Shown here: positions 1 through 11,604 of the stretch, piece after piece
How positions within the stretch are numbered: the stretch's first letter is position 1
Layout of the letters: every line of letters begins with the position of its first letter
DNA from: Pontederia crassipes
Taxonomy: Eukaryota > Streptophyta > Magnoliopsida > Commelinales > Pontederiaceae
DNA: 64,000 bases
NCBI GenBank assembly: GCA_030549335.1
Contig: CM060194.1
Location: 35,360,171-35,424,170 of the forward strand
Direction of reading: 5' to 3'
Made by a program: the position numbers and the translations under genes
Notes under the pieces: model-generated
The model's input: only the letters and a program-made list of their open reading frames with translations
What the model was told of the DNA's origin: nothing
Database searches by the model: none

Positions 1-2612
1 CGGTTACATGGCGGTGGCGGACTCGCTTCTGTAGGCACGAGTTCTCCCGCTTCGTGGCCTCCGCCGCTGGCCTTCTCGCGCACTGGTGGCCGCATTGTTA
101 ACGAAGCGGTGGAGTATTCACAGAACTCGCTGGAGGAGTTCACCAGTCCCAGTAATGCGATGGTCCCCCACTTCTATGGTGCCGGCGCTGGTTGTGGGAA
201 CCATCTGACGGATGAGTTCCACCTCCAAGAGCAGCCCTTTTTCATCAACAGTGGTGCTTCCATATCCGCCCACGGCCCCAGAAGCGAGACCTTTTACCCG
301 GAAGTAACCGGCAACGTCAAGGGGACCGGGGCTTATCCTTACTCCACAGCCGAGTGGGTTTCCCTTCAAAGTCGGCGGTGTTCTGCCGCTAACGAGTACG
401 TCGGCCCAGAGGCAACCGAATTGGGGTGGAAGCCGTGCCTTTACTTTGCAAGGGGCTACTGCAAGAACGGCCCCAGTTGCCGTTTCCTCCACGGGCTGCC
501 TGCCTCCGGGAAAATGGACAACATCGCCGCCGCCGCCGCCGACCAGCAGTACGAAGAATTGCTCCTGAGGTCCAAGAGCCAGAGGCAGCTGGTAGCAACG
601 TCACTCCCTTACTCCCCAACAGCGTCCCTGCCAGAGTCCCCTTTGGGTCCTAATAAATGCATGAACTTTCTACTCCACCAGCAGTATGAGAGCCAAAGGT
701 AGCTGCTTTCCACAGAAAGATTGCAATTGTAACACTAGAATCGTCTCAAATAACACGTCGTAATCGAATTGTAACAGGGCGGCGGCAAATCGAATGATGA
801 GAGGCAACGAGGGCCACAAGTTTCTCGGCCAGTCTGGGGTGATGGGAAGGTGTGATTTTGCGGCAGCAATGTCGGATCCTAGCTCGAGGCAAATCTATCT
901 CACCTTTCCTGCAGATTGCACCTTCAATGAAGAAGATGTCTCAAACTACTTCAGGTTAATGCTCCATGCGATATCCTCTAGCATGTTTATTCTAAGTTAT
1001 TCTCGTCACTTACGCCCTTGTTGCGCAAAGACCTCTGACTCTGTGACTGGTTGTTTTCCATGCCCATTTTGAAGTACCTATGGACCGGTGCAGGATGTGA
1101 GGATTCCATACCAGCAGAAGCGAATGTTTGGGTTTGTGACATTCGTGTACCCAGAGACTGTGAAGCTGATACTGGCAAAAGGCAATCCTCATTTTGTCTC
1201 TGATGCTCGAGTCCTCGTCAAGCCTTACAAAGAGAAGGGCAAAGTCCCCGCCAAGTGCAGGTACTTGCCTTGGTTCAGCTTCTTTCTTGATTCAATTTAA
1301 GCCAAAAGAACTTATTCTTATTATTTTGGGTGTTTGTCCATTCATTCAGGAGGCAGCAACAAGAGGCTGAGAAGAGTGATATTCCTGGATGTGTAGTTCC
1401 CATGGGCTCGGACAGTAGGTACCCCGTTGGATTCTCACAGTTAGATGAACGTAAGCACTCCATCTGTTTTCCAGTGTCCCTTGCTTTCAGTTTATGATAT
1501 AAATTAGCTTCTTTTCATTTTGGTATGGGACCATTAAGTAGTTTTGTTCATCCCGGGATTTTAGGGACTAGGATGTCATATAGTGGTGACATCGGCCCGG
1601 AGGCATTGCTGTGGAGGAATCTGGAAGAACAGCAACAAGCTGCAGAGCTCCAACATGTGATTGAGCTACGAAGTCAACAATTCATGGGTCTGCAGCTTCT
1701 TGATCTCAAGACCAGAAATCATTTCGATTTCAAGAGCACCAATAACATGACCATCATCTCCCCAAGTGTTGCCTTAGCAACCCCCGAAGATGACAGCTGC
1801 AATGCACAGAAAGAAGGTTAGCTTGTAATTCAATTAGCAAAGCATAATCCTTTCACAATGGGATTCTTGCTGGTTGCTGTTTATGTTGGTATCAGCATAA
1901 CGGCATATAAATTTCCACTTGTAGATAAGAATTGGAATCCTGCTGCAGTTACTACATGTGAAGCAGCGACAACAATGCCACAGCTAACTTCTCAGCAGCA
2001 TAGAGTCAATTTTCCTGCCAGTGTTAATGCTTTGGAAGAATATTGTGCTGATGAGACAACCCACAAAGAAGATATCAGTATCAGAGAAAGGTAATTCATT
2101 GTAGAATTGTGTTCATTTTGCAATGCATCTCTTTTTTTCTTTTGTATCTCCACTATCTTCATGCATTGCTGCAGCACACTAAATATCCAAAAAAGTTTTC
2201 AGAAAAGTGACTGACAGATCTTAGGAGTGGAACTTAGGAAGTCTCTTTTGCTTTTGTGCTGCTTTAGAGAATGATTCTTGTTTGTTTACTATAATGGCAG
2301 CATCCTGGAACACAATTTGCCTGATAGCCCTTTTGCATCATCAACCAAGACGTCATTCTTTGTGGGGAGCTCTATCTCTTCCAAATTCACAAATGAAGAG
2401 AACATGATTTCTGCTGTCTCAACTGTCAACAAGGGCAATAACCATCATATCAGATCCGGCTCAGTGGCATTCCCCTTGAACCCCAATCTAGATATTGCTT
2501 CCTTCAACCAGGTAAGTTGTTTTATAACATCTTCTTGTTATGTGGTTATGTACTTCCTGTAATTCTATACTGACTTTTTGTCTCTAACTTTATTTATCAG
2601 GTTTTTATCTGA
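1..2612 (+). CDS. CCCH zinc finger / RRM protein, 5'-truncated by the window edge
   Basis: Likely RNA-binding protein of the plant CCCH-RRM family (Arabidopsis C3H18/22/46/53-like). Exons that join in frame: <1-698, 778-954, 1075-1260, 1350-1450, 1565-1816, 1949-2090, 2301-2511, 2601-2612. The frame is open from base 1, and the usual N-terminus of the family is absent, so the start lies upstream. Exon 1 holds the CCCH finger (C-x7-C-x5-C-x3-H, motif [19 protein letters not shown]). The RRM spans exons 2-3, with RNP2-like QIYLTF and RNP1-like RMFGFVTF, followed by [12 protein letters not shown]. Exon 5 carries the family's [26 protein letters not shown] helix and exon 7 the LPDSPFAS motif. The C-terminus is uncertain: the nearest good acceptor gives VFI-stop at 2612, while skipping to the acceptor at 2731-2732 gives DDKEPE-stop at 2753. 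The domain assignment is secure; the RNA target is unknown. Confidence 0.9.
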
Positions 2613-2636
2613 TCATGGAGCCATGACAATGTGAAT

Positions 2637-2642
2637 AATAAA
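2637..2642 (+). terminator. Candidate polyadenylation signal AATAAA of the CCCH gene
   Basis: AATAAA lies 25 bases after the proposed stop at 2612. That is close for a plant 3' UTR, and transcript-like sequence continues to about 3,300, so the real cleavage site may be further downstream. Confidence 0.3.
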
Positions 2643-2753
2643 ACAAGTAATTGATCTCCCTTTTTGCTTAATCTTGCAATATCAGCATGAAATTATCTTT
2701 TTTCCAACTTTAACCATTGGTGTATGGTGCAGGATGACAAGGAACCAGAATGA

Positions 2754-4882
2754 ACAGGGATGATAAGGATACCAAATGTAGAACGCATAGAGGGTGTTTT
2801 TTCTTCTTTTTTTTTCAAATATTTTACAATTTGTTATATAACCTATGGCTTCCCCTTGCCTACACTCGCCCCGAGAGCTTCTTCTACTGTGCTGATGCTG
2901 TTGAGCAGGAGAGGAAAAAAAGGGAAGGAAAAAGGGAAAAAGACTAACCGAACGCAAAGTTTACGATAGTCCACTATAGTACTGTTACAACTAGCAATGT
3001 GCAGCTTCTTACCTGCTTCAACATTACTACTACAAGGATACTTGACAGAGTTATACTACTGAGTACAGGCACCAAACATGAGAGAGAATAGGTGACGAAA
3101 GCAAAACTGATTGCAGAAAGGACAGGAGAGAGAGAGAAGTAAAAGGACCACCAGCATCACCATCACAGCTAGGATGCGAAGGAGAGACAGAAATAGAGGT
3201 TCGTCACCTCTGTTGTGACCAAATCCTTTTACCTCTCTCGTCTTGCTATTTTCTGTCTCTTTGTTTTGGTGTTCTAGAAGGTGGCGAAAGAAAACATCAC
3301 TTAGTTGCTACGCTTTGTTAACTTTTTCTGTATTTGCGAATCTACTCGTGGACGAGTAGTAAAGAGGAACATTGAACGTATGACTCCAATCATTCAGAAA
3401 AGTTTAAGACTGAGCTATTAAAAAATCATCTCTATGTTTATTAGCCGAATTTTCTTGAGAAAAATGTATAGGTAGAGTAGAACGGGTATAGAGCACTTAT
3501 ATTACTTATTAAATTAATAAGATAAATATATAATAATATAAAGTATATGTTAAATAATAAATACGATTAAGATCAAAGTCATCAGTTATTTTAACAAATA
3601 TGATTAATTTAATGGTTGAAATTTATTTAGCCTTAGATGATGTTTTGTTATTATCAAATTATATTAATAAATATATATTACTTTATTTGAGAAGTATATG
3701 ATTAATTTAATCATAAATTATAATTATTAAATTAATTAAGTAATGATAAATAAGTGATTTACATCAAGATGTCGAGTGATATGCTCTACATATTCATTAA
3801 CCTTAATTTTTTTATGGAAACTTGGTCACAGACCTCATCCCATTCTTATGCACCGTATTTGATTCAAATATCACTAATAACACTGGAAGCTTTCGTTTAT
3901 TCTTCTCTTGAATTGCTTCTGATGAGTTATAGGATTTTTTCAATTCAAATGATGTGTTAAATTTGTAACAAATAAATTTACTAACAAATAACAAATTTAG
4001 AATAGAGTTGTCAATCTCACAAGAAATTAGTTAAATCTAATTAATGTATTGCAATAATGCGTTGTGATGTAAAAAAAATATAAAATAAATGTATAGAAAA
4101 TTAAATAGAAACAATTAAAATAAATTAGTGTTGAGACTTAAGATAATGGATAATTAAGGATGAGGATAAATTAGCATGCACAACGATGATGAATTATGAT
4201 AAATAGGTTTAGTAGTTAATGACATTTACGTTGAGGAAGTCAAACTATTTTAACTCTCGCGAAACTTAAGACTGCAAATGATGAGTTAATATTTAGTTAA
4301 ACAAGATGTTAATTGATTAAGTTATATATCGTCGCTGGGTAAAAATTGGTAAATCATACAAAATCTAGCACAAATACTAGGTTAATAGAATCGTGTTATC
4401 ATTGCTTCAAATTTAAGGTAAAAATCGATTCATTGAGAATTAACAAATCCTAAAATTAACCACCCCATACCTGATTTATAATCTTATCTTGGAATATAAT
4501 GATAATAAAAAATATTAAGCATAACAATCATAATAATAAAAATCAAAACAACTATATTACTTCAAATCTAATAATGATTCATGCAATTTTCTCGAAAGAT
4601 TAAGAATCTCTATTACATATAAGATAGAACAAATGAATTATGAATAAAACAACATCCAAATAAGAAAATGGAAGAGAGAATTCTTGCTTATAAATGATCT
4701 CTAGAGTGGCCACGAAGCATAAACATTGAGCTGCTCCAAAAATTTCTCTTCAAGCTTGAAATTCGTCCTTAGTAGTAATGCACGACTCCCAAGTTTAAAC
4801 ACTATGGCTTTTATTTATAGTTCCAAGTGTCTTCAGGGTTTTCGTAGAGTTTCAGTTTGATTTGTGATCGATTTTTTCATGT
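2754..4882. other. Intergenic: 3' flank, then AT-rich DNA
   Basis: Bases to about 3,300 are of mixed composition (purine-rich tracts, CT-rich stretch at 3,210-3,270) and could be 3' UTR or downstream flank of the CCCH gene. From about 3,400 the sequence is strongly AT-rich, with no open frame resembling a gene. Confidence 0.6.
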
Positions 4883-4892
4883 TAAAATAAGA

Positions 4893-5520
4893 GAAAAAAT
4901 TCCATCAAATGCCCTTCAACTTTGACGTTTATTCAACGATACCTTCCAACTTCACTTTGTAACACGAATATCCTCCATCTTCAAACTGGTTGCACGCAAT
5001 GCCCTCAAGACCGAGAATACTTAGTTTTCGGGTCGGTCCGCTGACGTGGTGATGCTCTCTTCGCCACGCAAGAGAGTTGGCACCGCCATATCAATAAATT
5101 AACAAAAAAATAATATAATAACATTAAAAAAACATTTTCTCTCTCTCCGACGTCCTCGCCAGAAGGAGGCCCCCTTTGCCTTGTCCATGCTAGCGAAGAG
5201 AAAATGGGGAGCTAGGTCCCCCCTTCCTTCACCGGCCTCCTCTTCTCCCTTCAGCAAGGATGTCAGAGGGAGAGGAAATGTTTCTTTAAATATTTATTAT
5301 TATTATTATATTTTTAAATTATTTTGCTGATGTGGTGCCATGTCAAATGCTCTACTTCGTGGCGGAGAGAGAACATCGCCATGTCAGTGGACCGACCAGA
5401 AACTGGATATTCTCGGTCGGGAGGGCATTCCGTGCAATAAGTTCGAACATGGAGGGCATTCGTTTGGAGGGTATCACTGAGCAAACGTCAAAGTTGGGAG
5501 ACATTTGGTGTAGTTTTTCC
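4893..5520. mobile_element. Mutator-like foldback/MITE, 628 bp, with 10-bp target duplication
   Basis: The two ends are long imperfect inverted repeats of at least 150 bp. The left end starts GAAAAAATTCCATCAAATGC and the reverse complement of the right end starts GGAAAAACTACACCAAATGT. The flanks carry the same 10-mer TAAAATAAGA (4883-4892 and 5521-5530). Long inverted repeats beginning with G and a 9-11 bp target duplication fit Mutator-like elements. The centre (about 5,140-5,270) is GC-rich, with no transposase. The 63-residue frame at 5332-5523 is just one arm of the element. Confidence 0.8.
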
Positions 5521-6008
5521 TAAAATAAGACAAATTCAAATTATACTTCAATTGGGCTTTAAAATCATTTAAACTTTGTAAACTCTGAGTACATATGTTT
5601 CCAAATTATTTATGAGACTTGTGGTAAAATTGGGAGTCGATTTGCACTTAAAATTTTCAAAAAAAAATCGAAGAAATATCAAAATTCAGCTTCATAACAT
5701 TCTAGTTATGGCTTCCCACGATCCGTAACAGTGATATCACGGTACTAACAACGCCCAAATCAGAGAAAAATTGTATTTTTACATCTCGGGTCATGACTCG
5801 TAACATTTTGATAATGGCTTATTATTCGAGCAAGTTTCTGGATAATTTTTTTCGATCGAGACCCACCAGTGTCTAGGGTTACTAGCACTCGACTAATCCG
5901 GTGTTCAGACAAGAGCGGTATGGATAAACCCTGACCAAAGTAGTAATTTTGGATATGTAATGGACCGTTATGAGTTTGTCACGACCCCTCAGTTACGACC
6001 ATTACAAG

Positions 6009-6787
6009 CAAGGTTGTCAGGATCACTTTTTGAGGTAAGATCGGGAGAGGTCCGGAGGATCGTAAATATCTTTTGAATAAAATAATATTTTTTAAAAAAT
6101 ATAATAATAGTAGCAATAATAATCATTATTTGATATTTTACTCTCAATATCTACATTATACTTAATTTGTAACTTTCGTGGCTTACATAACAATATAGAA
6201 AGTTAGAAAGTAAGATAAACTAATTATGATAATTAACAATGGTAAATAAAAAAATAAATAATTTTTTGTTTTCCAAATATCATTTTTACATAAGTTTATT
6301 AATTAATAATAAATCACTCATAAAAAATGAATGGAGAAATGAAGAGGGAGAGAATGGAGAGGGAGAGAATGGAGAGGAATTTAACCTAATGCCATGGTAA
6401 TTTTTATTCTTAATATTCTATTTTTTTATTTAAAAAAAATAAATTTAAATAAATAAAATCATAATATGATAGTTTGAGAAAGTTACCTCCTTTGTTGCCA
6501 ATTTTTAAATTTTAATTGTCCAAAAAGATACCAAAGTGGATGATTGACTCATTCCATACTAGAAATAATCGCAAGTCTATTTTTTTAGTTTTTTCAATAA
6601 AAAATAATTAAAAATAAAAAAAATAAAATCACAGGATAGTTAGGATCTTACGATCCTACGATCCAACGATCGATCCTCATACGATCTTACATTTTTTATC
6701 CCCAAAGTGAGATCAGGATCATTTGCCCACTATCGAATCGTAGGATCTTACGATCTTATGATCCTGCAATCGATCTTGACAACCTTG
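6009..6787. mobile_element. hAT-type non-autonomous element with 8-bp target duplication
   Basis: The ends are inverted: CAAGGTTGTCAGGATC on the left and, reverse-complemented, CAAGGTTGTCAAGATC on the right (one mismatch in 16). Both flanks read ATTACAAG (6001-6008 and 6788-6795), an 8-bp target duplication typical of hAT transposition. Near both ends there are repeated GATCNTACGATC-like blocks. The interior is AT-rich and non-coding. Confidence 0.85.
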
Positions 6788-8608
6788 ATTACAAGTCTAT
6801 CACGACCCGTTATATTTAATTTTTTGCATTTGGAGCTTTTGCTAATTTTCGATTTATTTCTCTATTTTGACTTTGAATTGAGTGTCTTTTTCTCCACCGA
6901 CTTCGTAGCTCTTTTTTTTTCTTCATAGACAATAAAACACAAAACTTGGACAATCTTTTTATTTTTATAATATTAAGCAAATAATCTCTTAAATGATGAA
7001 TACTATTGAAAAATAAATCTAAATAGAATTAAATGTATGACTAATTATATGTTATATTTTGCATGCATCATCAAGCTTGGCTATCATTTCAGTTATATGA
7101 ATATCTAGAAATCAGGAAATTAGGGTAGGATGGGGAGCATGTGGATCAGACCTCTAATAATAAATTCATATGATTATTTTCTTTCTTTTTATGGGGTATA
7201 TGAGTTATGTGAAATGATGTTGTTTTAGTTCTAAGAAGGCAACCACAACTTTAGATATGCAAACTACTATTTACCTGGGCGCCTCACCTCAAGATTTTAT
7301 TTAGGTTGAGTGGGAACCCTCTCCTCCGCTTTAGGGTAAGATTATTTCAAACGAATCGGAGAGATAGGGGGTTATTTAATTAGATCCATTAATGAACATA
7401 TGTGCCTGCAAGAGCGTTCATGCATGATGTGACGCCTTGAGGAGGCATGGGGTGTGCTATGTGGGATTTGAAATTGTTGTCAATTAGCTCCAATGCACGT
7501 TTGACTGAAATCTAATTCTAGTGCAAATCATCAACTAGTCATCAAGTTTCCCTTCCAATTAATGAAATACCATGCAAGATCTTTAGTATATAGCGGCCAA
7601 TTTTTTGAATTTCATGATCCACCTCCAGACATCCTCTGCATTATCTCACTAGACTCATTCGGTCCTTACATCAATATATAAACTTCTTATGCTTAAAAAA
7701 ATAGAGATTGTAATATGTTGTTCAAAAGTTTCAATGTGGCATTGTATCAACTATCTTTTAGGATTACATCTCCATATTCTTAATACTTATATAAAAAGAA
7801 AAATAATTTATCTTGCTTATTTTATAATATTACCCTAACATTTATGTCTTATTACATTTTTTATTGGAACGAATTATCACAAAAAATGATGAAGCACCTA
7901 TGCTAACATTAATCCATATTGAGTTTTTTTTGTGTGTCTTGATTCTAAAAATTAATCTACAAAGGTAAAGTCCTTAATCAATCAATTGAGAGATGATTTG
8001 TAAAATAAAATCAAATATTTTGAATAGGTGTTGATAATACATCTCAATGTAATTACCACATCTACAATTATCACATCCTCAAGTGTCGACTATTAGGGTT
8101 TTGTTGTTTTGATAGTGAGTCAAGTGGAGGGTTCAAGAGATCTTTTGTCAGGCATTTGATGGAACCTTCCAAATTTTCTAAATTTATTTTGTTTATAATT
8201 TAGGATTAATTATTGAAATAGATGTCTTAATTTTTCAACACTATTAATGCAAATGCAAAAGGGAGTATCTTAAAGTTAGGAGACGTTTTTAAATTTGAAT
8301 GATTGTAATTCTCTTTTAAAATTTCTCATTTAATTTCTTTTTTTGCATGAGGATGAAACCTAATTTATAGTAAATCTTATAAATCTTCTTGTGTTATTCA
8401 ATATTTGTAATTTCTCTCTCTATGATAGGTCAGCAGTAATCAACTGACGAGGCAAAAAAAATGTTTGAATAGAATCCCTTTGAGGTTGGACGCGAAAATT
8501 GCTCAAGTTTAGGAATAAGACTAAAGAATTTTAAATTTTTTGTTGAAGCATCTTGTAAAAATTGGAAGGGTTAAGTTATCTGTTTTGTTTTGTTTCGTCC
8601 GTAGGCTA

Positions 8609-8655
8609 CATCATCATCATCATCATCATCAGCATCCTTCTTCTTCTTCTTCTTC
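8609..8655. repeat. Trinucleotide microsatellites (CAT)n then (TTC)n
   Basis: About eight CAT units are followed, after a short gap, by about six TTC units. Confidence 0.9.
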
Positions 8656-9587
8656 ATACCTAGCGAGGCGCACATGATATGAATTATATAACTTGGATAA
8701 GATTAAAATAATCCACAATCTCATAAAAATAAAACATTATCAATTTTTTATTGTTTTATTATTTCAAGTATATCAAAAGAGTTATAAGTTGAATTTTACT
8801 TTTAAATTTATCATTTTAATTAATAAATATTTACATAATTTATTTTATTTCCTTTTACATGTCATAACTAATAGTTAATTGTTCCGGGTGATGTGTCGTA
8901 GGCCATAACAATAAATTTGTTATTCATTTTTAATTTATATTTATATTTTAAATAAATAAATATTTTATATAATTTAAAATTCATAAAGAAAACTTGAATT
9001 AGGTTCAAATTTCAATTATTTTTTCATTAATCACCTAGGATATTTACATTTAAGTACTCTATAATCATGTATTATTATTTTTATCATAATTATTATTATG
9101 CCACATGGCACAAAAATTAATTATTTATTATCCTTCTTAATCTTCTATTATTACATTTGATCAATTATAAAGTGATCTATCTTCCCATAAGAAACACATG
9201 ATATTTTTTTATCTATTTTGATTTATTGAATTATATATGAAACATAGCTACGTAAAATATACTAAAGGTAAGACATTGAAGGCAACACAATGGATTAAAA
9301 CAAAACATTACCAAAGCTATTGTGGTCGATGTGTTTCCATCCCATGTAAAAAAATGATTTACAACCTATGTGATGCATTCTTCCCCCAAAAAAGAGCACT
9401 TGTCATTGATCCACTATGATCTATAGGTATGTGGTTGTATTGTTATGCATAGTACACCTTATAAAGAGGAGAGCTATTTCATATAATAAGAAAAGAAAAA
9501 TCGAAAGAAGAACATATGATGATTATTGATGTTAAAGAATAAATATCGAATATCAATCCCTACCAATATCAAATATTTAAACCTTAT

Positions 9588-9590
<3 letters not shown>

Positions 9591-9629
<39 letters not shown>
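9591..9629. repeat. (TA)n microsatellite
   Basis: About 39 uninterrupted bases of alternating T and A. Confidence 0.95.
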
Positions 9630-9631
<2 letters not shown>

Positions 9632-11604
9632 ATTTATTGATGATTCTTTACAATGATAGTGATATCAGTACATGTTATTGTTGAATCCTATTTCAGTAAA
9701 GCTCTAGGTTATATTTATCTAATATGAGATTTATATTCATTGTTATATTTATCATACAAGTTTCTCCAAAGCTTACGATAGTGGACTCCTTTGCATTGAT
9801 CATTGTATGTATTTAATTTTTCTTAGGACGGATTCAAGTGTGCATGATAATGATGCTTTGGTGGTTGTAGCACATGGATTAGAACAATCTTTCATATTTA
9901 AATTTGAGTTGTAATAAAGTAATAATTTTGAATTTTATTTCAAGTATTTTTTGAGTTGTATTGAGATGGTCCTAATATTATTGTCCCCATCTGTATTCTT
10001 AATAATTTATGATTTTGTTGATGTGACCTTACAATTGACTCAGTTAGTCAATATTATGATTAAAAGAAGTGTAGTAGTGACTTCTAACCAACATTTTTCT
10101 ATTTGATGAAAACTGAATTTTAGAGCATTACAAATTTCACTTAGCTAACTTAATTGGGTAAATCAAGGTTATCAAAAAATAGTTTTAATACTTAAAATTT
10201 TATTGTTTTACATTTCTAGGCTAAAAAAATGAGTTGACTCGGTGTGAAATCATAACTATGAGTAAAGGGGATCCTAATATCTCAAAATCGGTGAAAATGT
10301 TTGAAGTAGTTAAAATGCTAAATCAATTAATAAAAGCATTGACTTTGCATACATTTGTTGGGCTATTTTGTTTTGCCACCCCATATTTTTGTGAATTCAA
10401 ACCCTTTCACCACCTACATAAGTTTTTCTTTCTAAATAGCAATATAATTTTTTTATTTGTTCCTTTTTTCACTATTATATTTTCTTTATATCAACAAAAA
10501 ATTAATTTTTCAAATTTTTTATTTGTGATTCAGCACTCAAAAGTTTCAAACTGAATATCCATACACAACCAAAGTTTCATTAGTAAAATAATAAAATAAA
10601 TATAGAAAAAATATTTTAATACACAAACTAATAATGGTTAAAAGTTAAATGATTGTGTTATTAATTATGTTTTTCTCATGATGTATCAACATTGAGTGTA
10701 GAAAATTTCGTGTGGTCTATGTATTGATTGTCTACCACTTTGACATTTTGCATCAATCACCCTACAGAAAAATTCACTATGTTTCTTCTTATTATGAAAT
10801 ATAAATTCTATGCATGAAGAGAGAAAAAAAGTTATTCAAGCATAGTAATCAAGATTCATATACAAATTATTATGCATGAATTAATTCATTATAAATAAAT
10901 GAACAAGAAAAAATTTAGATTCTATTAGCTAGAAAGATAATAAATTGAAAAGATTTTTTTTTTCAGAACTACTTAGTATGGGAAAATCATTTGACATATG
11001 TAGTGCCAAAGTTTCAAGATAAATGGAACTTCTTATAATAGATAAAAGAAGCATAACACAAGTAGTTAATCACAAAATATCTTAAAAAATTTTTTAACGT
11101 GTCATAACATTATGTCATTAGCATGTGTCACAACATTCTTTCTAGTGCAAAGTATATAAGATAAATTGTTTATTCGTTGAATGCATGTGTCACATTTAGA
11201 TGACAACAAAAATATGTGTACAATGATTAGACAAACAGTAAATCTCTTATTTATTCTTCTAATAAGTAAATAAATTAGTTATCTTAAGAGAAAAAACTCA
11301 CCTACTACATAGAACACTTTGATACTTCATAGTACTTTCAGTCAATTGAAAAGGGCAAAAAATTCTCATTTTTTTTAGAAACAACATTTGCAAGAGAATG
11401 GTTAGATTTTTACTAGAATAATGAGACAAGAGATGAACTTTGTACATTTCTAATATAACAACTTTCAACACATTGCTTTTTTACTATATCTAAATATTTG
11501 AGATATTAAAGCATAACCCAAGTAATACTCAATTTCTTCTATTGATATAAAACAATTTAGACAATTTTGATGTTCTAAAACTAGTTTCCTCTTTAATTTT
11601 TTGT

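Larger units (their letters stand above)
6796..11070. other. AT-rich intergenic region without recognisable genes
   Basis: Short open frames occur (for example 9237-9419 and 10234-10554), but none shows a domain, splice-supported continuation or codon bias. Simple repeats at 8609-8655 and 9591-9629 are listed separately. About 7,260-7,460 is less AT-rich and may be an old transposon fragment, with no boundaries seen. Confidence 0.6.

Noticed and set aside
118..653. Minus- and plus-strand frames overlapping the CCCH exon
   Set aside because: Shadows; only the frame starting at base 1 has the zinc finger and joins to the RRM exons.
10234..10554. 106-residue plus-strand frame just before the duplication
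   Set aside because: AT-rich, phenylalanine/isoleucine/lysine-rich translation with no recognisable domain or neighbouring exons.
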